DNA of 64,000 nucleotides, from positions 1-64,000 of the forward strand of contig JANDJE010000006.1 of assembly GCA_024331095.1 (NCBI GenBank), in the 5' to 3' direction. This DNA is from Nitrospira sp. Its GTDB lineage: Bacteria > Nitrospirota > Nitrospiria > Nitrospirales > Nitrospiraceae. Shown here one piece after another: positions 1 to 9,020 of this stretch. The notes beneath the pieces were generated by a model. The model made no database searches. It saw only the letters and a list, made by a program, of their open reading frames with translations, and was not told the origin of the DNA. The translations under genes and the position numbers were made by a program. The first letter of the stretch is position 1. Every line of letters begins with the position of its first letter.

Positions 1-161
1 AGGCCGTCCATGGCATGAAATTCCTGGGTCGTGACGGTCAAGCCGGCGGCGGCGAAGTGCCCGCGGAGATACTCTTCGACCTGGAGAAGATGGAGCGGAG
101 CCGACAGGGGATGCCGTTCACCGACGAGCGCTTCGAGGTGGGCACGGAGGCGGTGCATCAT
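1..161 (-). CDS. Probable M28-family peptidase, N-terminal part (cut by window edge)
   Basis: An open frame runs from an ATG ATG pair at 161 to the left edge without a stop; it is missing from the ORF track because no stop lies inside the window. The 53 visible residues include LVGERHPLS followed by LQVEEYLRGHF and AAAGLTVTTQEF. This is the usual N-terminus of bacterial M28 zinc aminopeptidases, just before the catalytic domain. It lies 14 bases downstream of argB on the same strand, so it may be cotranscribed. No metal ligands can be seen because they would lie outside the window; the family call rests on the N-terminal pattern only. Confidence 0.55.
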   Translation of the reverse strand, partial: MMHRLRAHLEALVGERHPLSAPLHLLQVEEYLRGHFAAAGLTVTTQEFHAMDG

Positions 162-175
162 AGGGCCGAGCGAAC

Positions 176-1066
176 TTAAGATACGATCTCCGTGCCGATG
201 CCCCTGCGCGTGAAAATTTCGAGGAGAACCGCGTGCGGGATGCGCCCGTCGATAATGTGCGCCTTGCCGACGCCGGCCTCCAGCGCATCGAGGCAGGCAT
301 GGACTTTCGGCAACATGCCCTCCGTGATCACGCCCTTTTTGACCATCCGCTGAACGTCCTTGCGCGAGACGGTTGAGAGGTGGTGGCCTTTGGCGTCTCG
401 AATGCCTTTGATGTCGGTCATCATAACGAGCTTTTCAGCTTTGAGGGCGCCGGCCACGGCACCGGCCACGAGGTCGGCGTTGATGTTGTAGGTGTTGCCT
501 TCCCGGTCCGATCCGATGGGGGCGATGACGGGGATGTAGTGGTCCTCCTGGAGGTTGCGCAGGAGGCCGGGGTCCACCTTTTCAATGTCGCCCACCAATC
601 CAAAGTCACCGTCTTCCCCGTCCCAATCCCGCTCCAGACTCTCGGCCCAGGCCTTGGCTGTGAGTGGTTTGCTTCGGATCAACCCTCCATCTTTTCCACT
701 CAAGCCGACGGCGCTGCCGCCGTGCCGGTTGATGAGGTCGGTAATTTCCATATTGATCTGTCCGGCCAGGACCATCTCGACTACTTCCATCGTGGCCTGG
801 TCGGTGATCCGCACGCCGTGTCGAAACTTGGCTTGGATGCCAAGCCGCGCCAGCATCTTGTCGATCTGCGGGCCGCCGCCGTGCACGATGACGGGATTGA
901 TGCCGACGTATTTCAACAGGACCACGTCCTGCGCGAACCGTTCTTTGAGCGACGCCTCCGTCATGGCGTGACCGCCGTACTTGACCACAACGGTCTTCCC
1001 GCGAAAGGTTCTGATGTAGGGCAGGGCTTCGATGAGGATACTGGCTTTCTTGATCAGTCGGTTCAT
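176..1066 (-). CDS. argB: Acetylglutamate kinase
   Basis: Phosphorylates N-acetyl-L-glutamate with ATP, the second step of arginine synthesis. The 296 residues match the usual family length. The N-terminal glycine-rich nucleotide motif KYGGHAM is at about 29-35, and the substrate-binding HGGGPQ motif is at about 62-67. An N-terminal extension (residues 1-20, rich in I and L) resembles that of hexameric, arginine-inhibited forms, so feedback control is possible but not proven. It is the first of two minus-strand genes running off the left edge and is separated from hslU by 83 bases. Confidence 0.95.
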   Translation of the reverse strand: MNRLIKKASILIEALPYIRTFRGKTVVVKYGGHAMTEASLKERFAQDVVLLKYVGINPVIVHGGGPQIDKMLARLGIQAKFRHGVRITDQATMEVVEMVLAGQINMEITDLINRHGGSAVGLSGKDGGLIRSKPLTAKAWAESLERDWDGEDGDFGLVGDIEKVDPGLLRNLQEDHYIPVIAPIGSDREGNTYNINADLVAGAVAGALKAEKLVMMTDIKGIRDAKGHHLSTVSRKDVQRMVKKGVITEGMLPKVHACLDALEAGVGKAHIIDGRIPHAVLLEIFTRRGIGTEIVS

Positions 1067-1149
1067 GGTGTGTTCTCAGCGTGAGATGGGCCGGGACTCG
1101 CACGGGAGCAAACGGTGGCGCTCGTGACGGGCTGTCCTGGCGGGGTTGG

Positions 1150-2538
1150 TTATAGAATATACCGGCTCAAATCCTGGTCCTTGACGACATCCTTCAGCCG
1201 TTCACGCACGTAGTCGGCGGTGATCTTCACGACTTTGTCGGGCCATTCCGGCCCGGCGAACGAGATTTCTTCCAACAGCCGTTCCATGATCGTGAAGAGG
1301 CGGCGGGCGCCGATGTTCTCCGTCCGCTCGTTGACTTGCACCGCCATGTCGGCGATCGCCTCGAGGCCGTCCTTTGTGAATTCAACGGTCAGGCCCTCCG
1401 TCGCCAACAGGGCTTGATATTGCTTGACCAGCGCGCCTTTCGGCTCCGTGAGGATACGCACAAAATCGTCTTTCGACAAGGGATTTAATTCCACGCGGAT
1501 GGGAAATCGGCCCTGCAATTCGGGAATGAGGTCGGAAGGTTTCGCGACATGAAACGCGCCCGCGGCGATGAAGAGGATGTGATCCGTCACCACCGGCCCA
1601 TGTTTGGTATTGACCGTGCAGCCCTCGACGATCGGCAGCAGGTCGCGCTGGACCCCTTCGCGGGACACGTCGGGCCCCATGGTCCGTTCCCGGCCCGCGA
1701 TCTTGTCGATTTCGTCCAAGAAGACAATGCCAGCCTGCTCGACCTTGGCGATGGCTTCGCGCACCACGTCGTCCATGTCGATCAGTTTTTGCGCTTCTTC
1801 TTGGGTCAGATGTTTCAGAGCCTCGGGCACCTTCATCAACCGTTTCTTTTTTTTGCCTTGGAACATACCGCCCAGCATGTCCCGGAGGTTTCCTTCAAGC
1901 TCATCGAGGCCGCCGATGTTGGAAATGACGCCGATCGGCAACGCGCGCTCCTTGACTTCCATCTCGACGGTTCGCTCGTTGAGTTTTCCCTCTCGCAGTT
2001 GTAGGCGCAGTTTCGACCTGGTGGTGTCGTAGGAATCATGGGGCGGATGGGACGCCTCGTCGCTTTCCATGAAAGGCGGCCTGGGCGGCGGAGGCAAGAG
2101 CAGATCGAGCAGCCGTTCTTCACCCTGCTGTTCGGCTTTCTGATGAACGGTCTCCAGCCTGTGACTCTTCACCATGTTGATGGCCAGTTCCGTCAGGTCG
2201 CGGATGATGGATTCCACGTCGCGCCCGACGTAGCCCACTTCTGTGAACTTCGATGCCTCCACCTTGATGAAGGGCGCCTGGGCCAGCTTGGCGAGCCGCC
2301 TGGCGATCTCCGTTTTCCCCACGCCGGTCGGCCCGATCATGATGATGTTCTTGGGCATCACCTCGTCGCGGAGATCGGGCGACAACTGCTGGCGACGCCA
2401 CCGGTTGCGGAGCGCGATGGCCACCATGCGCTTGGCCTCCTTTTGCCCGATGACGTACCGATCGAGCTCTTCGACAATCTGGCGGGGGGTGAGAGTGTTC
2501 AGATTAAATGGCTTGGTTTCCTGTGTGTGTTGAGTCAT
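1150..2538 (-). CDS. hslU: ATP-dependent protease ATPase subunit HslU
   Basis: AAA+ unfoldase that partners the HslV peptidase in the cytoplasm. Walker A GPTGVGKT sits at residues 69-76 and Walker B LDEID in the second half, after the variable I domain (about residues 110-230, with proline- and lysine-rich stretches). It ends with the family's characteristic ...LSRYIL tail, which inserts into HslV to open it. The start is 4 bases after the hslV stop, so the two are translationally linked. At 462 residues the length is normal. Confidence 0.96.
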   Translation of the reverse strand: MTQHTQETKPFNLNTLTPRQIVEELDRYVIGQKEAKRMVAIALRNRWRRQQLSPDLRDEVMPKNIIMIGPTGVGKTEIARRLAKLAQAPFIKVEASKFTEVGYVGRDVESIIRDLTELAINMVKSHRLETVHQKAEQQGEERLLDLLLPPPPRPPFMESDEASHPPHDSYDTTRSKLRLQLREGKLNERTVEMEVKERALPIGVISNIGGLDELEGNLRDMLGGMFQGKKKKRLMKVPEALKHLTQEEAQKLIDMDDVVREAIAKVEQAGIVFLDEIDKIAGRERTMGPDVSREGVQRDLLPIVEGCTVNTKHGPVVTDHILFIAAGAFHVAKPSDLIPELQGRFPIRVELNPLSKDDFVRILTEPKGALVKQYQALLATEGLTVEFTKDGLEAIADMAVQVNERTENIGARRLFTIMERLLEEISFAGPEWPDKVVKITADYVRERLKDVVKDQDLSRYIL

Positions 2539-2542
2539 GGGT

Positions 2543-3082
2543 TCACGGTCCCTGCAATTCTTCGACGATGATCTGCTGATTCGTATAGATGTCGATGCCG
2601 CCCGCGATCTTCATCGCTTCGGCGACGATAGTTGCGGCGTCCAGGTCGGAATGTTTGAGCAGCGCCCGGGCCGCCGCCAACGCATAGGCTCCGCCGGAGC
2701 CGATGGCCAAGATGCCGTCCTCCGGTTCCACGACGTCGCCGGTTCCCGAGATGATGAATGACTGGTCCTTGCCCGCCACCGCGAGCAGGGCCTCCAACCG
2801 GCGCAGCACGCGGTCGGTCCGCCAGTCCTTGGCAAGCTCGACCGCCGCCCTTGTGAGATTCCCCCGATACTCCTCCAATTTGGCCTCGAATTTTTCGAAC
2901 AGGGTGAAGGCGTCGGCGGTGGCACCGGCGAAACCGGCCAGGACCTGATCGTGATGAAGCCGCCGCAGCTTCTTGGCGTTGTGTTTCATCACCGTGGTGC
3001 CGACGGTCACTTGGCCGTCGCATCCCATGGCCACTCGCCCGGAGCGGCGGACGGAAAGAATCGTGGTGGATCGAATGGTCAT
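2543..3082 (-). CDS. hslV: ATP-dependent protease peptidase subunit HslV
   Basis: Threonine peptidase of the HslUV (ClpYQ) protease. The sequence begins MTIRS followed by TTILSVRR, so the active N-terminal threonine would be exposed by removing a five-residue propeptide. The 179-residue length and the GDGQVTVG-type loop are typical of the family. Its start codon overlaps the xerC stop (ATGA) and hslU follows after 4 bases, consistent with a single xerC-hslV-hslU message. Confidence 0.96.
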   Translation of the reverse strand: MTIRSTTILSVRRSGRVAMGCDGQVTVGTTVMKHNAKKLRRLHHDQVLAGFAGATADAFTLFEKFEAKLEEYRGNLTRAAVELAKDWRTDRVLRRLEALLAVAGKDQSFIISGTGDVVEPEDGILAIGSGGAYALAAARALLKHSDLDAATIVAEAMKIAGGIDIYTNQQIIVEELQGP

Positions 3083-4020
3083 GACGGCTCCTGTTCGTTT
3101 TGACGCAGGTCGTCGGCGGAGAGGCGTGCTCGCGGGTGGGCTCGGTCGTAGACCGCCGCGAGTTGATCGGCGGCCAGGTGAGTGTATTTCTGCGTGGTGC
3201 TCAACGAGGCGTGGCCCAGCATCTCTTGAATGGACCGGAGGTCCGCCCCCTCATCGAGCAGGTGCGTGGCATAGGAATGTCGTAACGTATGGGGACTCAC
3301 CGCGCCACCGGCCAGGCGTCCGGAGTAGCGCGTCACGAGTCGGGCGACGCTCCGCGTCGTGAGGCGGCCTCCACGGTGATTCACAAAGACGGGGGCCGAC
3401 GACTCGCAACGGGCGACCGTGGCGGGCAGGGCGTCCCGATACCGCTGAACGGCGAGAAGAGCCACCTCGCCGATCGGGACGATCCGTTCCTTGGCCCCCT
3501 TCCCACGCAAACGAACCAGCCCTTCGACGGGATCGAGATCGCTCCAGTTCATGCCGACGGCTTCGCCCACGCGGGCACCGGTGGAGTACAACGTTTCCAG
3601 TAAAGCGCGATCGCGCAACGAGAGCCACGACCGTTCATCTGGAATTTCCATCAAAGAATCGGCGTCGTCTTTTGTCAGGACGCGGGGGAGCGGCTTCGGT
3701 AATTTGGGACTGCGAATGTCCTCGGCGGGATTGGCGGACACGAGGCCGCGCCCGATCAGGAACCGATAAAAACTCCGGATGGAAGCCAGTTTTCTGGCGA
3801 GCGACGAGGCCTTCTCGCCGTGTCGGTCCAGCCAATGGAGATAGCGCCGAACGTCGTCGGTCGTGACGCAGGCCGGGGTAATCGGGTGCCCGCCTTCTCC
3901 GGATTTCCGAAGAAAGGCCGATAACTGCCGGAGGTCCGACGAATAATTGCGGACGGTCTCGGCGGAGGCGTTCCGCTCCCCTTCGAGAAACCTCATGAAA
4001 GCCCGAATCTGGTCTTCCAT
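3079..4020 (-). CDS. xerC: Tyrosine recombinase XerC
   Basis: Chromosome-dimer-resolving site-specific recombinase. An N-terminal SAM-like core-binding domain covers about residues 1-95. The catalytic domain has the full set R150, K174, H243, R246, H269 and the nucleophile Y278. At 313 residues it is a little longer than XerC of E. coli. Its position inside trmFO-xerC-hslVU argues for the chromosomal recombinase rather than a mobile-element integrase; no att-like repeats are visible nearby. It overlaps trmFO by 28 bases upstream and hslV by 4 downstream. Confidence 0.92.
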   Translation of the reverse strand: MEDQIRAFMRFLEGERNASAETVRNYSSDLRQLSAFLRKSGEGGHPITPACVTTDDVRRYLHWLDRHGEKASSLARKLASIRSFYRFLIGRGLVSANPAEDIRSPKLPKPLPRVLTKDDADSLMEIPDERSWLSLRDRALLETLYSTGARVGEAVGMNWSDLDPVEGLVRLRGKGAKERIVPIGEVALLAVQRYRDALPATVARCESSAPVFVNHRGGRLTTRSVARLVTRYSGRLAGGAVSPHTLRHSYATHLLDEGADLRSIQEMLGHASLSTTQKYTHLAADQLAAVYDRAHPRARLSADDLRQNEQEPS

Positions 4021-5309
4021 GAGTCGAAGTCCTCAAGCGCCCGCTGCGCGATCAACCGACGTTTCTTCACCTTGTCTTTCGGCGAGCCGGTGAGCGGAGG
4101 GAAGAGGCCGAAATTGGTGTTCATCGGTTGGAAATGGCGCGGGTCGGACAGGGCCACATGAGCGATGAGGGCGCCGTGCGCCGTCGTGGGTGGCGGCGTG
4201 ATCGGCGGCTCGCCGTTGAGCACCCTGGTTGCGTTGATGCCGGCCAACCCTCCCATGGCCGCGGATTCGGTGTAGCCTTCGACACCGACCAGTTGTCCGG
4301 CGAAGAACAACGTGGGGCGCGCCTTGAATTGCAGGGTCGGTGTGAGCAGTTTGGGTGAATTGATGAAGGTGTTGCGGTGCAGGCTTCCGTAGCGGAGGAA
4401 CTCGGCTCGTTCCAGGCCCGGAATCAGGCGGAAGACCCGTTTTTGCTCCGGATAGGTCAGTTTGGTCTGAAAACCGACCATGTTGTAGCAGGTGCGGTGG
4501 ACGTTCTCCGTCCGCAGTTGAACCACGGCGGCGGGCTGGAGGCCGGTGCGCGGATCGATGAGGCCGACCGGCTTGAGCGGCCCGAACTGCATGGTGCGGC
4601 GGCCGCGCTCCGCCATGACCTCGATCGGAACGCAGGCTTCAAAGTAGGGGGTCTTTTCAAAGTCTTTCGGGCGCACTTTCTCGGCCGCGATCAATGCTTC
4701 GTAGAACGTGTTGTACTGATCCTCCGTCATGGGGCAGTTGAGGTAATCGTCCGAATCCGCATCGTAGCGGGAGGCGCGGAAAACGACGTCCATGTCGATC
4801 GACTCCGCGTCGATGATAGGCGAGATGGCGTCAAAAAAATACAAGTGCTGGGATTGAGTCGCGGCGCGGATTGATTCGGAGAGTTTGTCCGACGTCAACG
4901 GTCCGGTGGCCACGATGCAGACGCAGTCGCCGGGGATATGGGTGATTTCTTCATGGATGATCCTGACGTTCGGGTGACCTTCCAAGGCGCGGGTGATCGC
5001 CGAGGAAAACTGCTCGCGATCCACCGCCAGCGCCGATCCCGCGGGAACTCTGGCCTGTTCCGCCGAAGCAATGATCAATGAGCCCAGCCGACGCATCTCT
5101 TCCTTGAGAATGCCCGGAGCATGCTCAAGGTCCGAGGACCCCAACGAATTCGAGCACACCAGCTCGGCCAATCCTCCGGTCTTGTGCGCCTGGGTCATTT
5201 CCTTTGGGCGCATCTCATGGAGCGTCACCTTGGCGCCGCGGGTGGCCGCCTGCCACGCCGCCTCCGAGCCGGCCAGTCCGCCGCCGATGATGACGATGTC
5301 GCTTCTCAT
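3993..5309 (-). CDS. trmFO: Folate/FAD-dependent tRNA m5U54 methyltransferase
   Basis: Uses methylene-tetrahydrofolate and FADH2 to make ribothymidine at tRNA position 54. The N-terminal FAD fold [12 protein letters not shown] is at residues 6-17, and the family-specific [10 protein letters not shown] follows. A second conserved stretch, [14 protein letters not shown], is near residue 345. The 438-residue length is normal. It is the first gene of a four-gene minus-strand unit and has a promoter-like sequence 31-60 bases upstream of its ATG. Confidence 0.95.
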   Translation of the reverse strand: MRSDIVIIGGGLAGSEAAWQAATRGAKVTLHEMRPKEMTQAHKTGGLAELVCSNSLGSSDLEHAPGILKEEMRRLGSLIIASAEQARVPAGSALAVDREQFSSAITRALEGHPNVRIIHEEITHIPGDCVCIVATGPLTSDKLSESIRAATQSQHLYFFDAISPIIDAESIDMDVVFRASRYDADSDDYLNCPMTEDQYNTFYEALIAAEKVRPKDFEKTPYFEACVPIEVMAERGRRTMQFGPLKPVGLIDPRTGLQPAAVVQLRTENVHRTCYNMVGFQTKLTYPEQKRVFRLIPGLERAEFLRYGSLHRNTFINSPKLLTPTLQFKARPTLFFAGQLVGVEGYTESAAMGGLAGINATRVLNGEPPITPPPTTAHGALIAHVALSDPRHFQPMNTNFGLFPPLTGSPKDKVKKRRLIAQRALEDFDSWKTRFGLS

Positions 5310-5339
5310 GGATCAGCAATCCTTGAGTGAAGGGGGTCC

Positions 5340-5369
5340 ATTCTAGGAACCGCGTTTTTGCGAAGTCAA
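5340..5369 (-). promoter_or_regulatory. Sigma70-type promoter for trmFO-xerC-hslVU
   Basis: Read on the minus strand: TTGACT, an 18-base spacer, then TAGAAT. The predicted start lies about 24 bases before the trmFO ATG. Both boxes are one base from consensus. Confidence 0.6.
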
Positions 5370-5443
5370 GGCGGCTTTCGGATAACCGCGTGTCGGACTC
5401 ATCTTATCAAAGTTCTCGAAGCAAGTTCTCAAGCAAGAGCGGA

Positions 5444-5473
5444 TTGAACCGATGAGAAAGCCCGTGCTAGACT
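5444..5473 (+). promoter_or_regulatory. Promoter for tRNA-Val
   Basis: TTGAAC, an 18-base spacer, then TAGACT preceded by TGC (extended -10). The mature tRNA starts 11 bases after the -10 box, leaving a very short 5' leader. Confidence 0.55.
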
Positions 5474-5483
5474 CCGCCACGAT

Positions 5484-5558
5484 GGGCGATTAGCTCAGTG
5501 GTAGAGCGCTTCCTTCACACGGAAGAGGCCACAGGTTCGATACCTGTATCGCCCACCA
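5484..5558 (+). tRNA. tRNA-Val (anticodon CAC)
   Basis: The cloverleaf is complete: acceptor GGGCGAT pairs with ATCGCCC, the anticodon arm is CTTCC-TTCACAC-GGAAG with anticodon CAC, and the T arm is ACAGG-TTCGATA-CCTGT. The 3' CCA is encoded. It lies between the divergent trmFO operon and a lipoprotein gene; no integration remnants flank it. Confidence 0.95.
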
Positions 5559-5744
5559 TTTTCTTCTCCTTGTCCTTCCACAGCCCCCTCTTTCCGTTAG
5601 CCTTGTGAAACGCGCGATGCGGTGGCGCGAGGATCTCGCGGTTCCTGGACAGAACGAGGCGCCTCGGCTACACTTTTTTCGGATACGGATGAAGCTCCGG
5701 TCGATCTTCCATCTCTGGAGAAAGCAACAAGCGAGGTGATCCTT

Positions 5745-6080
5745 ATGAAGGCAAGGTTGTGGAGGATGATTGTGGGTTCGTTGGCGCTGATATCCGCCGG
5801 ATGCGCAACGACCGGCCAAGATGGAATGAGCGCCCAGGAGCACGGTCCTCCGACGAGTATTTACAGCATTCTTGATACGACGGCGCTGGTCTATTCGGAC
5901 CCGGCCGCCGGATCGCCGATCAACGACCATCCCCTCCGTTGGATCGGATTTTTGGGACATCCGTTCGGCCATGCTGTGGATTATGGGATCAATCGGCCGC
6001 TTTACGTGCTGGGGTCCGGCGGTCCCTATCTCTTCGGCTATACGGCCGAAGATGCGATGGAGCATTCCCAGCGCCGTTAG
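5745..6080 (+). CDS. Small lipoprotein of unknown function
   Basis: The 111-residue product starts at MKARLWRM. This ATG has the ribosome site GAGGTGATCC just upstream, unlike the longer ORF-track start at 5622. The signal peptide ends in a lipobox LISAG-C, so the mature protein should be lipid-anchored, probably in the outer membrane. The rest is short, rich in Gly/Pro/Tyr, and contains the segments GHPFGHAVDYGINRPLY and GSGGPYLFGYT. I recognise no domain. It precedes another lipoprotein gene on the same strand (about 120 bases away). Confidence 0.7.
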   Translation: MKARLWRMIVGSLALISAGCATTGQDGMSAQEHGPPTSIYSILDTTALVYSDPAAGSPINDHPLRWIGFLGHPFGHAVDYGINRPLYVLGSGGPYLFGYTAEDAMEHSQRR

Positions 6081-6203
6081 ACGAAACGGTCTCACCGCCT
6101 GCGGCCGGTTTCTTGACCAAGAAACCGGCCGCGCACCCTTCGCAAGCCCAGCCCATTTCGTGTATTGTTTCTCGTGCAAAGAATACGGGGGAGGCTCTCT
6201 TCC

Positions 6204-7358
6204 GTGGGGGACATCGCCAAGAGGACCGTCTATTGGACAATCGGTTTGGTGATGAGTGTCGGTATCATCGCCGGCTGCGGACAGCGAGCGTCCGTCCGCC
6301 CCAGCCTCCCTCCTTCGGCGTCCGATCTTGTGCTGCTCAAATCGACGGCGCTGTGCGAACAGAAAGCCGAGTTTCTGAAAAAACATGCTCCGGCGAAGCC
6401 CCTGTCGAACGTGTGGGGAAGCGGCCGAGAAATCACGATTCCTCAAGCAAGAAGCGCGTCCCAAGCGGACGAATCCTACTTTTTCGATGAAGAGGGTGTG
6501 CTCGTCGGCGCCTTGTTTACTTTCCCCAAGGGACTTGATTTGGGTCCCTATCCCGTGCTGAGGGACACGTTGTCTCGTCTGAGGCCGGCGGTTGAGTTTT
6601 ATCTGACGGTGGCTCAGTTGGAAACGGCGTCAAACCTGGACGCGAGCGCGATTTTCGAAACCGGCGATGAGAAGAGCACCACGCAATATCTGGTGACCGG
6701 CCCGTCGAATCGGCCGATCCTGCTCCAAGCGTCCTTCGCCATCGATCCGTACGTGCGGTTGTTCTCCCCGTACCGGCGGGAGTTTCTCAATCGGCTTCAG
6801 GGCGCGCAAGACGGCAAGGGTGTCTCGCTCATCGAGGGACAGGGAAGCGAAGACAAAGAACCCTTTCCTTCGCTGCAACAATTCGCCCGCGGGCAAGCCG
6901 CTCAACTCGCCTATTGCGGAGACAAAAACTACGACGTAGCCGTCGACGCTTACCAAAAGGCGATCGCGAGCGGATTCGGCAACAAAGTGCTGCTCGCCGA
7001 ATCGCATCATAAACTGGGTCTCTCGTGGGCGGCCAAGGGGCAACTCGAAAAGGCTAAAACGGAGATGCTCCAGTCGCTGGCCATCAGACCCAACGTTCCG
7101 GAGGTCTTGAACAATCTCGGCACGGTCCATATCAGGCTCGGCGAGAAAGTTGCGGCGTTACGGGCGTTTGAACGGGCCGTCACGCTCCGTCCCAATTATG
7201 CCGTGGCCCGATACAACTTGGCCGAGGCATCCGAAGAGAGCAATCCCCGACGCGCCCTTGCGGAATACCAGACGTTCCTTGCTCTGGTGGAAGGCAATCC
7301 CGAAGAAGAGGCCCGAGCCGTTCGCGCAAGAGAACGAATCAAAGCCTTAAAACCCTGA
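6204..7358 (+). CDS. TPR-repeat lipoprotein
   Basis: I place the start at a GTG (6204) preceded by GGGGGAGG at 9 bases; the track's TTG at 6165 has no such site. The 384-residue product has a lipoprotein signal peptide (basic KR, hydrophobic core, IIAG-C). A central region of about 200 residues has no recognisable family. About three to four TPR units follow from residue 240 on (for example LLAESHHKLGLSWAAKGQLE and VLNNLGTVHIRLGEKVAALR). TPRs suggest a protein-protein scaffold at the envelope. It converges with the DksA-like gene downstream. Confidence 0.75.
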   Translation: MGDIAKRTVYWTIGLVMSVGIIAGCGQRASVRPSLPPSASDLVLLKSTALCEQKAEFLKKHAPAKPLSNVWGSGREITIPQARSASQADESYFFDEEGVLVGALFTFPKGLDLGPYPVLRDTLSRLRPAVEFYLTVAQLETASNLDASAIFETGDEKSTTQYLVTGPSNRPILLQASFAIDPYVRLFSPYRREFLNRLQGAQDGKGVSLIEGQGSEDKEPFPSLQQFARGQAAQLAYCGDKNYDVAVDAYQKAIASGFGNKVLLAESHHKLGLSWAAKGQLEKAKTEMLQSLAIRPNVPEVLNNLGTVHIRLGEKVAALRAFERAVTLRPNYAVARYNLAEASEESNPRRALAEYQTFLALVEGNPEEEARAVRARERIKALKP

Positions 7359-7507
7359 TGTGTCACCTGCTGGGAAGCAGGCGCTCTCCCGTCCGGCACT
7401 TAAGCCACGAGTTGTGGGGAACCCGCGAGACCGGCCTCTCTGCGATGCGCAACGCAACGAGGAAACGGTCAGCAAGACAGATCACCAAACGGCGGGATCT
7501 AAGGAGA

Positions 7508-7957
7508 TTAACGGCGGGCCCGTTCTTCTTCCTCTTGGGCGGTCTTGCACGCAATGCAGAGCGTGGTCACGGGTCTGGCTTTCAGGCGCTTGTAGGGGAT
7601 CGTGGCTCCGCACTGTTGACAGATGCCGTACGTCGCGTCATTCATCCTGTCCAACGCTTCATCGATCTTCTTGAGCAACTTCCGCTCGCGATCACGGATT
7701 CGCATGGAGAAGTTCTGATCCACTTCCGCCGAGGCCTGATCGCTGACATCGGGAAATGTCGGGACGTCCGGTCGGTTGGTGAGCACGCCGCCCGCCTCTT
7801 CGAGAATGGCAGCCCGCTGCCGTTCGAGATCTTTTCGGATGTCCAGGTATTTGGCCATCTCGGCGCGGGGGTTCTGTTGATCGGTCGGACGAGACTTCGA
7901 GGGCCTGCCCGATGACTTAACTGCAGGAGCCGGTTTTGCGGTAGAACGGCCTTTCAT
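7508..7957 (-). CDS. DksA/TraR-family zinc-finger regulator
   Basis: A 149-residue protein with a basic N-terminal stretch (residues 1-35), a helical hairpin region and a C-terminal four-cysteine zinc finger (CQQC ... CIAC). The DVSDQA sequence fits the DxxDxA motif at the coiled-coil tip of DksA, which reaches into the RNA polymerase secondary channel with ppGpp. The DRERKLLKKIDEAL helix is typical of the family. It is likely a stringent-response co-regulator, though short TraR/YbiI-like proteins share the finger. A later start at MAKYLDIRKD is possible. Confidence 0.85.
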   Translation of the reverse strand: MKGRSTAKPAPAVKSSGRPSKSRPTDQQNPRAEMAKYLDIRKDLERQRAAILEEAGGVLTNRPDVPTFPDVSDQASAEVDQNFSMRIRDRERKLLKKIDEALDRMNDATYGICQQCGATIPYKRLKARPVTTLCIACKTAQEEEERARR

Positions 7958-8082
7958 GGCCCTCCCCGTCCGATGATGGAAGATGGAGAACGACCACGGA
8001 CTATAGCAGCATGACCGAAGAGGGTCAACAGAGGGCCAACGGGTATGGGGAGATCGCCGGGATCGACCGCGAACTATGGATG

Positions 8083-8685
8083 TTAGAGGTCTCGGCGTCC
8101 TTCGATGGACTTGAGGAGGGTCACTTCGTCCGCGTATTCGATGTCCGTTCCCACGGGAATTCCGTACGCGATGCGAGATACGCGCGTTCCGAGCGGCTTG
8201 AGCAGTTTGGTGAGATAGATGGCGGTGGCTTCTCCTTCAATGGTGGGGTTCGTCGCGAGGATGACTTCTTCCACACCACCCGTTTTGACGTGATCGACCA
8301 ATTCGTCGGCTCGGATGTCCGACGGGCCGACCCCGTCAAGGGGAGAGAGGGAACCCAGGAGAACATGGTACAGCCCGCGGTACGCGCCCGCCCGTTCGAT
8401 CGCGTACAGTGTGCTCGGTTCCTCGACGACGAGAATCCTGGTTCGATCGCGCTTGGGGTCGAGACAAAATTCACAGAGGTCTCCTTCGGCGATGTTGCGA
8501 CATTGCCGGCAGAACGCCAATCCTTCCTTGACCGATCGAATCGCGTCGGCGAGGCGCAACGCCTCCTCCCGTTCCATCTTCATGAGATGAAAGGCGAGTC
8601 GCTGCGCGCTCTTTTGACCGATTCCGGGGAGGCGGACCAATTCTTTGATCAATCGCGCCAAGAGACCCTGTTGATCGACTGCCAT
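8083..8685 (-). CDS. recR: Recombination mediator RecR
   Basis: Ring-forming partner of RecO/RecF that loads RecA on gapped DNA. Order of elements: helix-hairpin-helix LVRLPGIGQKSAQRLAF near the N-terminus, a zinc finger FCRQC ... CEFC, then a Toprim domain with VVEEPSTLYAIE. At 200 residues the length is standard. It follows ebfC and dnaX on the same strand (11-base gap to ebfC), the widespread dnaX-ebfC-recR order. Confidence 0.96.
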   Translation of the reverse strand: MAVDQQGLLARLIKELVRLPGIGQKSAQRLAFHLMKMEREEALRLADAIRSVKEGLAFCRQCRNIAEGDLCEFCLDPKRDRTRILVVEEPSTLYAIERAGAYRGLYHVLLGSLSPLDGVGPSDIRADELVDHVKTGGVEEVILATNPTIEGEATAIYLTKLLKPLGTRVSRIAYGIPVGTDIEYADEVTLLKSIEGRRDL

Positions 8686-8696
8686 GCGTGAGATCG

Positions 8697-9020
8697 TCAG
8701 AAGAGGCCGGGGATCTTGAGTCCCCCGGTCAAGGCTTTCATCTCTTGTTCCATCAGGTCCTTGGCCTTCCGCAACGCGTCATTGCCGGCCGCGACGACCA
8801 GGTCCTGCAACATCTCGACATCCCCGCTCTTGACGAGCTCGGGATCGATCGTCACGCTGACGATCTGTAACGCGCCGTTCGCCGTCACGGTCACGATTCC
8901 GCCTCCGGCCGTCCCGCTGGCGGTTTTGGACGCCGCCTGCTCCTGGAGTTTGGCCATCTGTTCTTGCATGGCTTGGGCCTGCTTAAGGATCGTGTTCATG
9001 TTGCCGAAAGGGTTTTTCAT
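8697..9020 (-). CDS. ebfC: YbaB/EbfC nucleoid-associated protein
   Basis: A 107-residue DNA-binding dimer of the YbaB/EbfC family, with an N-terminal helix rich in Met/Gln (LKQAQAMQEQMAKLQEQ) and a beta region ending in GLKIPGLF, the family's conserved C-terminus. The start overlaps the dnaX stop by 4 bases (ATGA), so translation is coupled. Its exact role is thought to concern nucleoid structure or recombination. Confidence 0.93.
   Translation of the reverse strand: MKNPFGNMNTILKQAQAMQEQMAKLQEQAASKTASGTAGGGIVTVTANGALQIVSVTIDPELVKSGDVEMLQDLVVAAGNDALRKAKDLMEQEMKALTGGLKIPGLF

Noticed and set aside
3079-4020. Tyrosine recombinase as sign of an integrated element
   Set aside because: Gene context with trmFO and hslVU identifies it as chromosomal XerC; no att repeats or cargo genes are present.
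5490-6464. 324-residue minus ORF through tRNA-Val and two lipoprotein genes
   Set aside because: It crosses a clear tRNA and two plus-strand genes with ribosome sites and signal peptides; its composition is unprotein-like.
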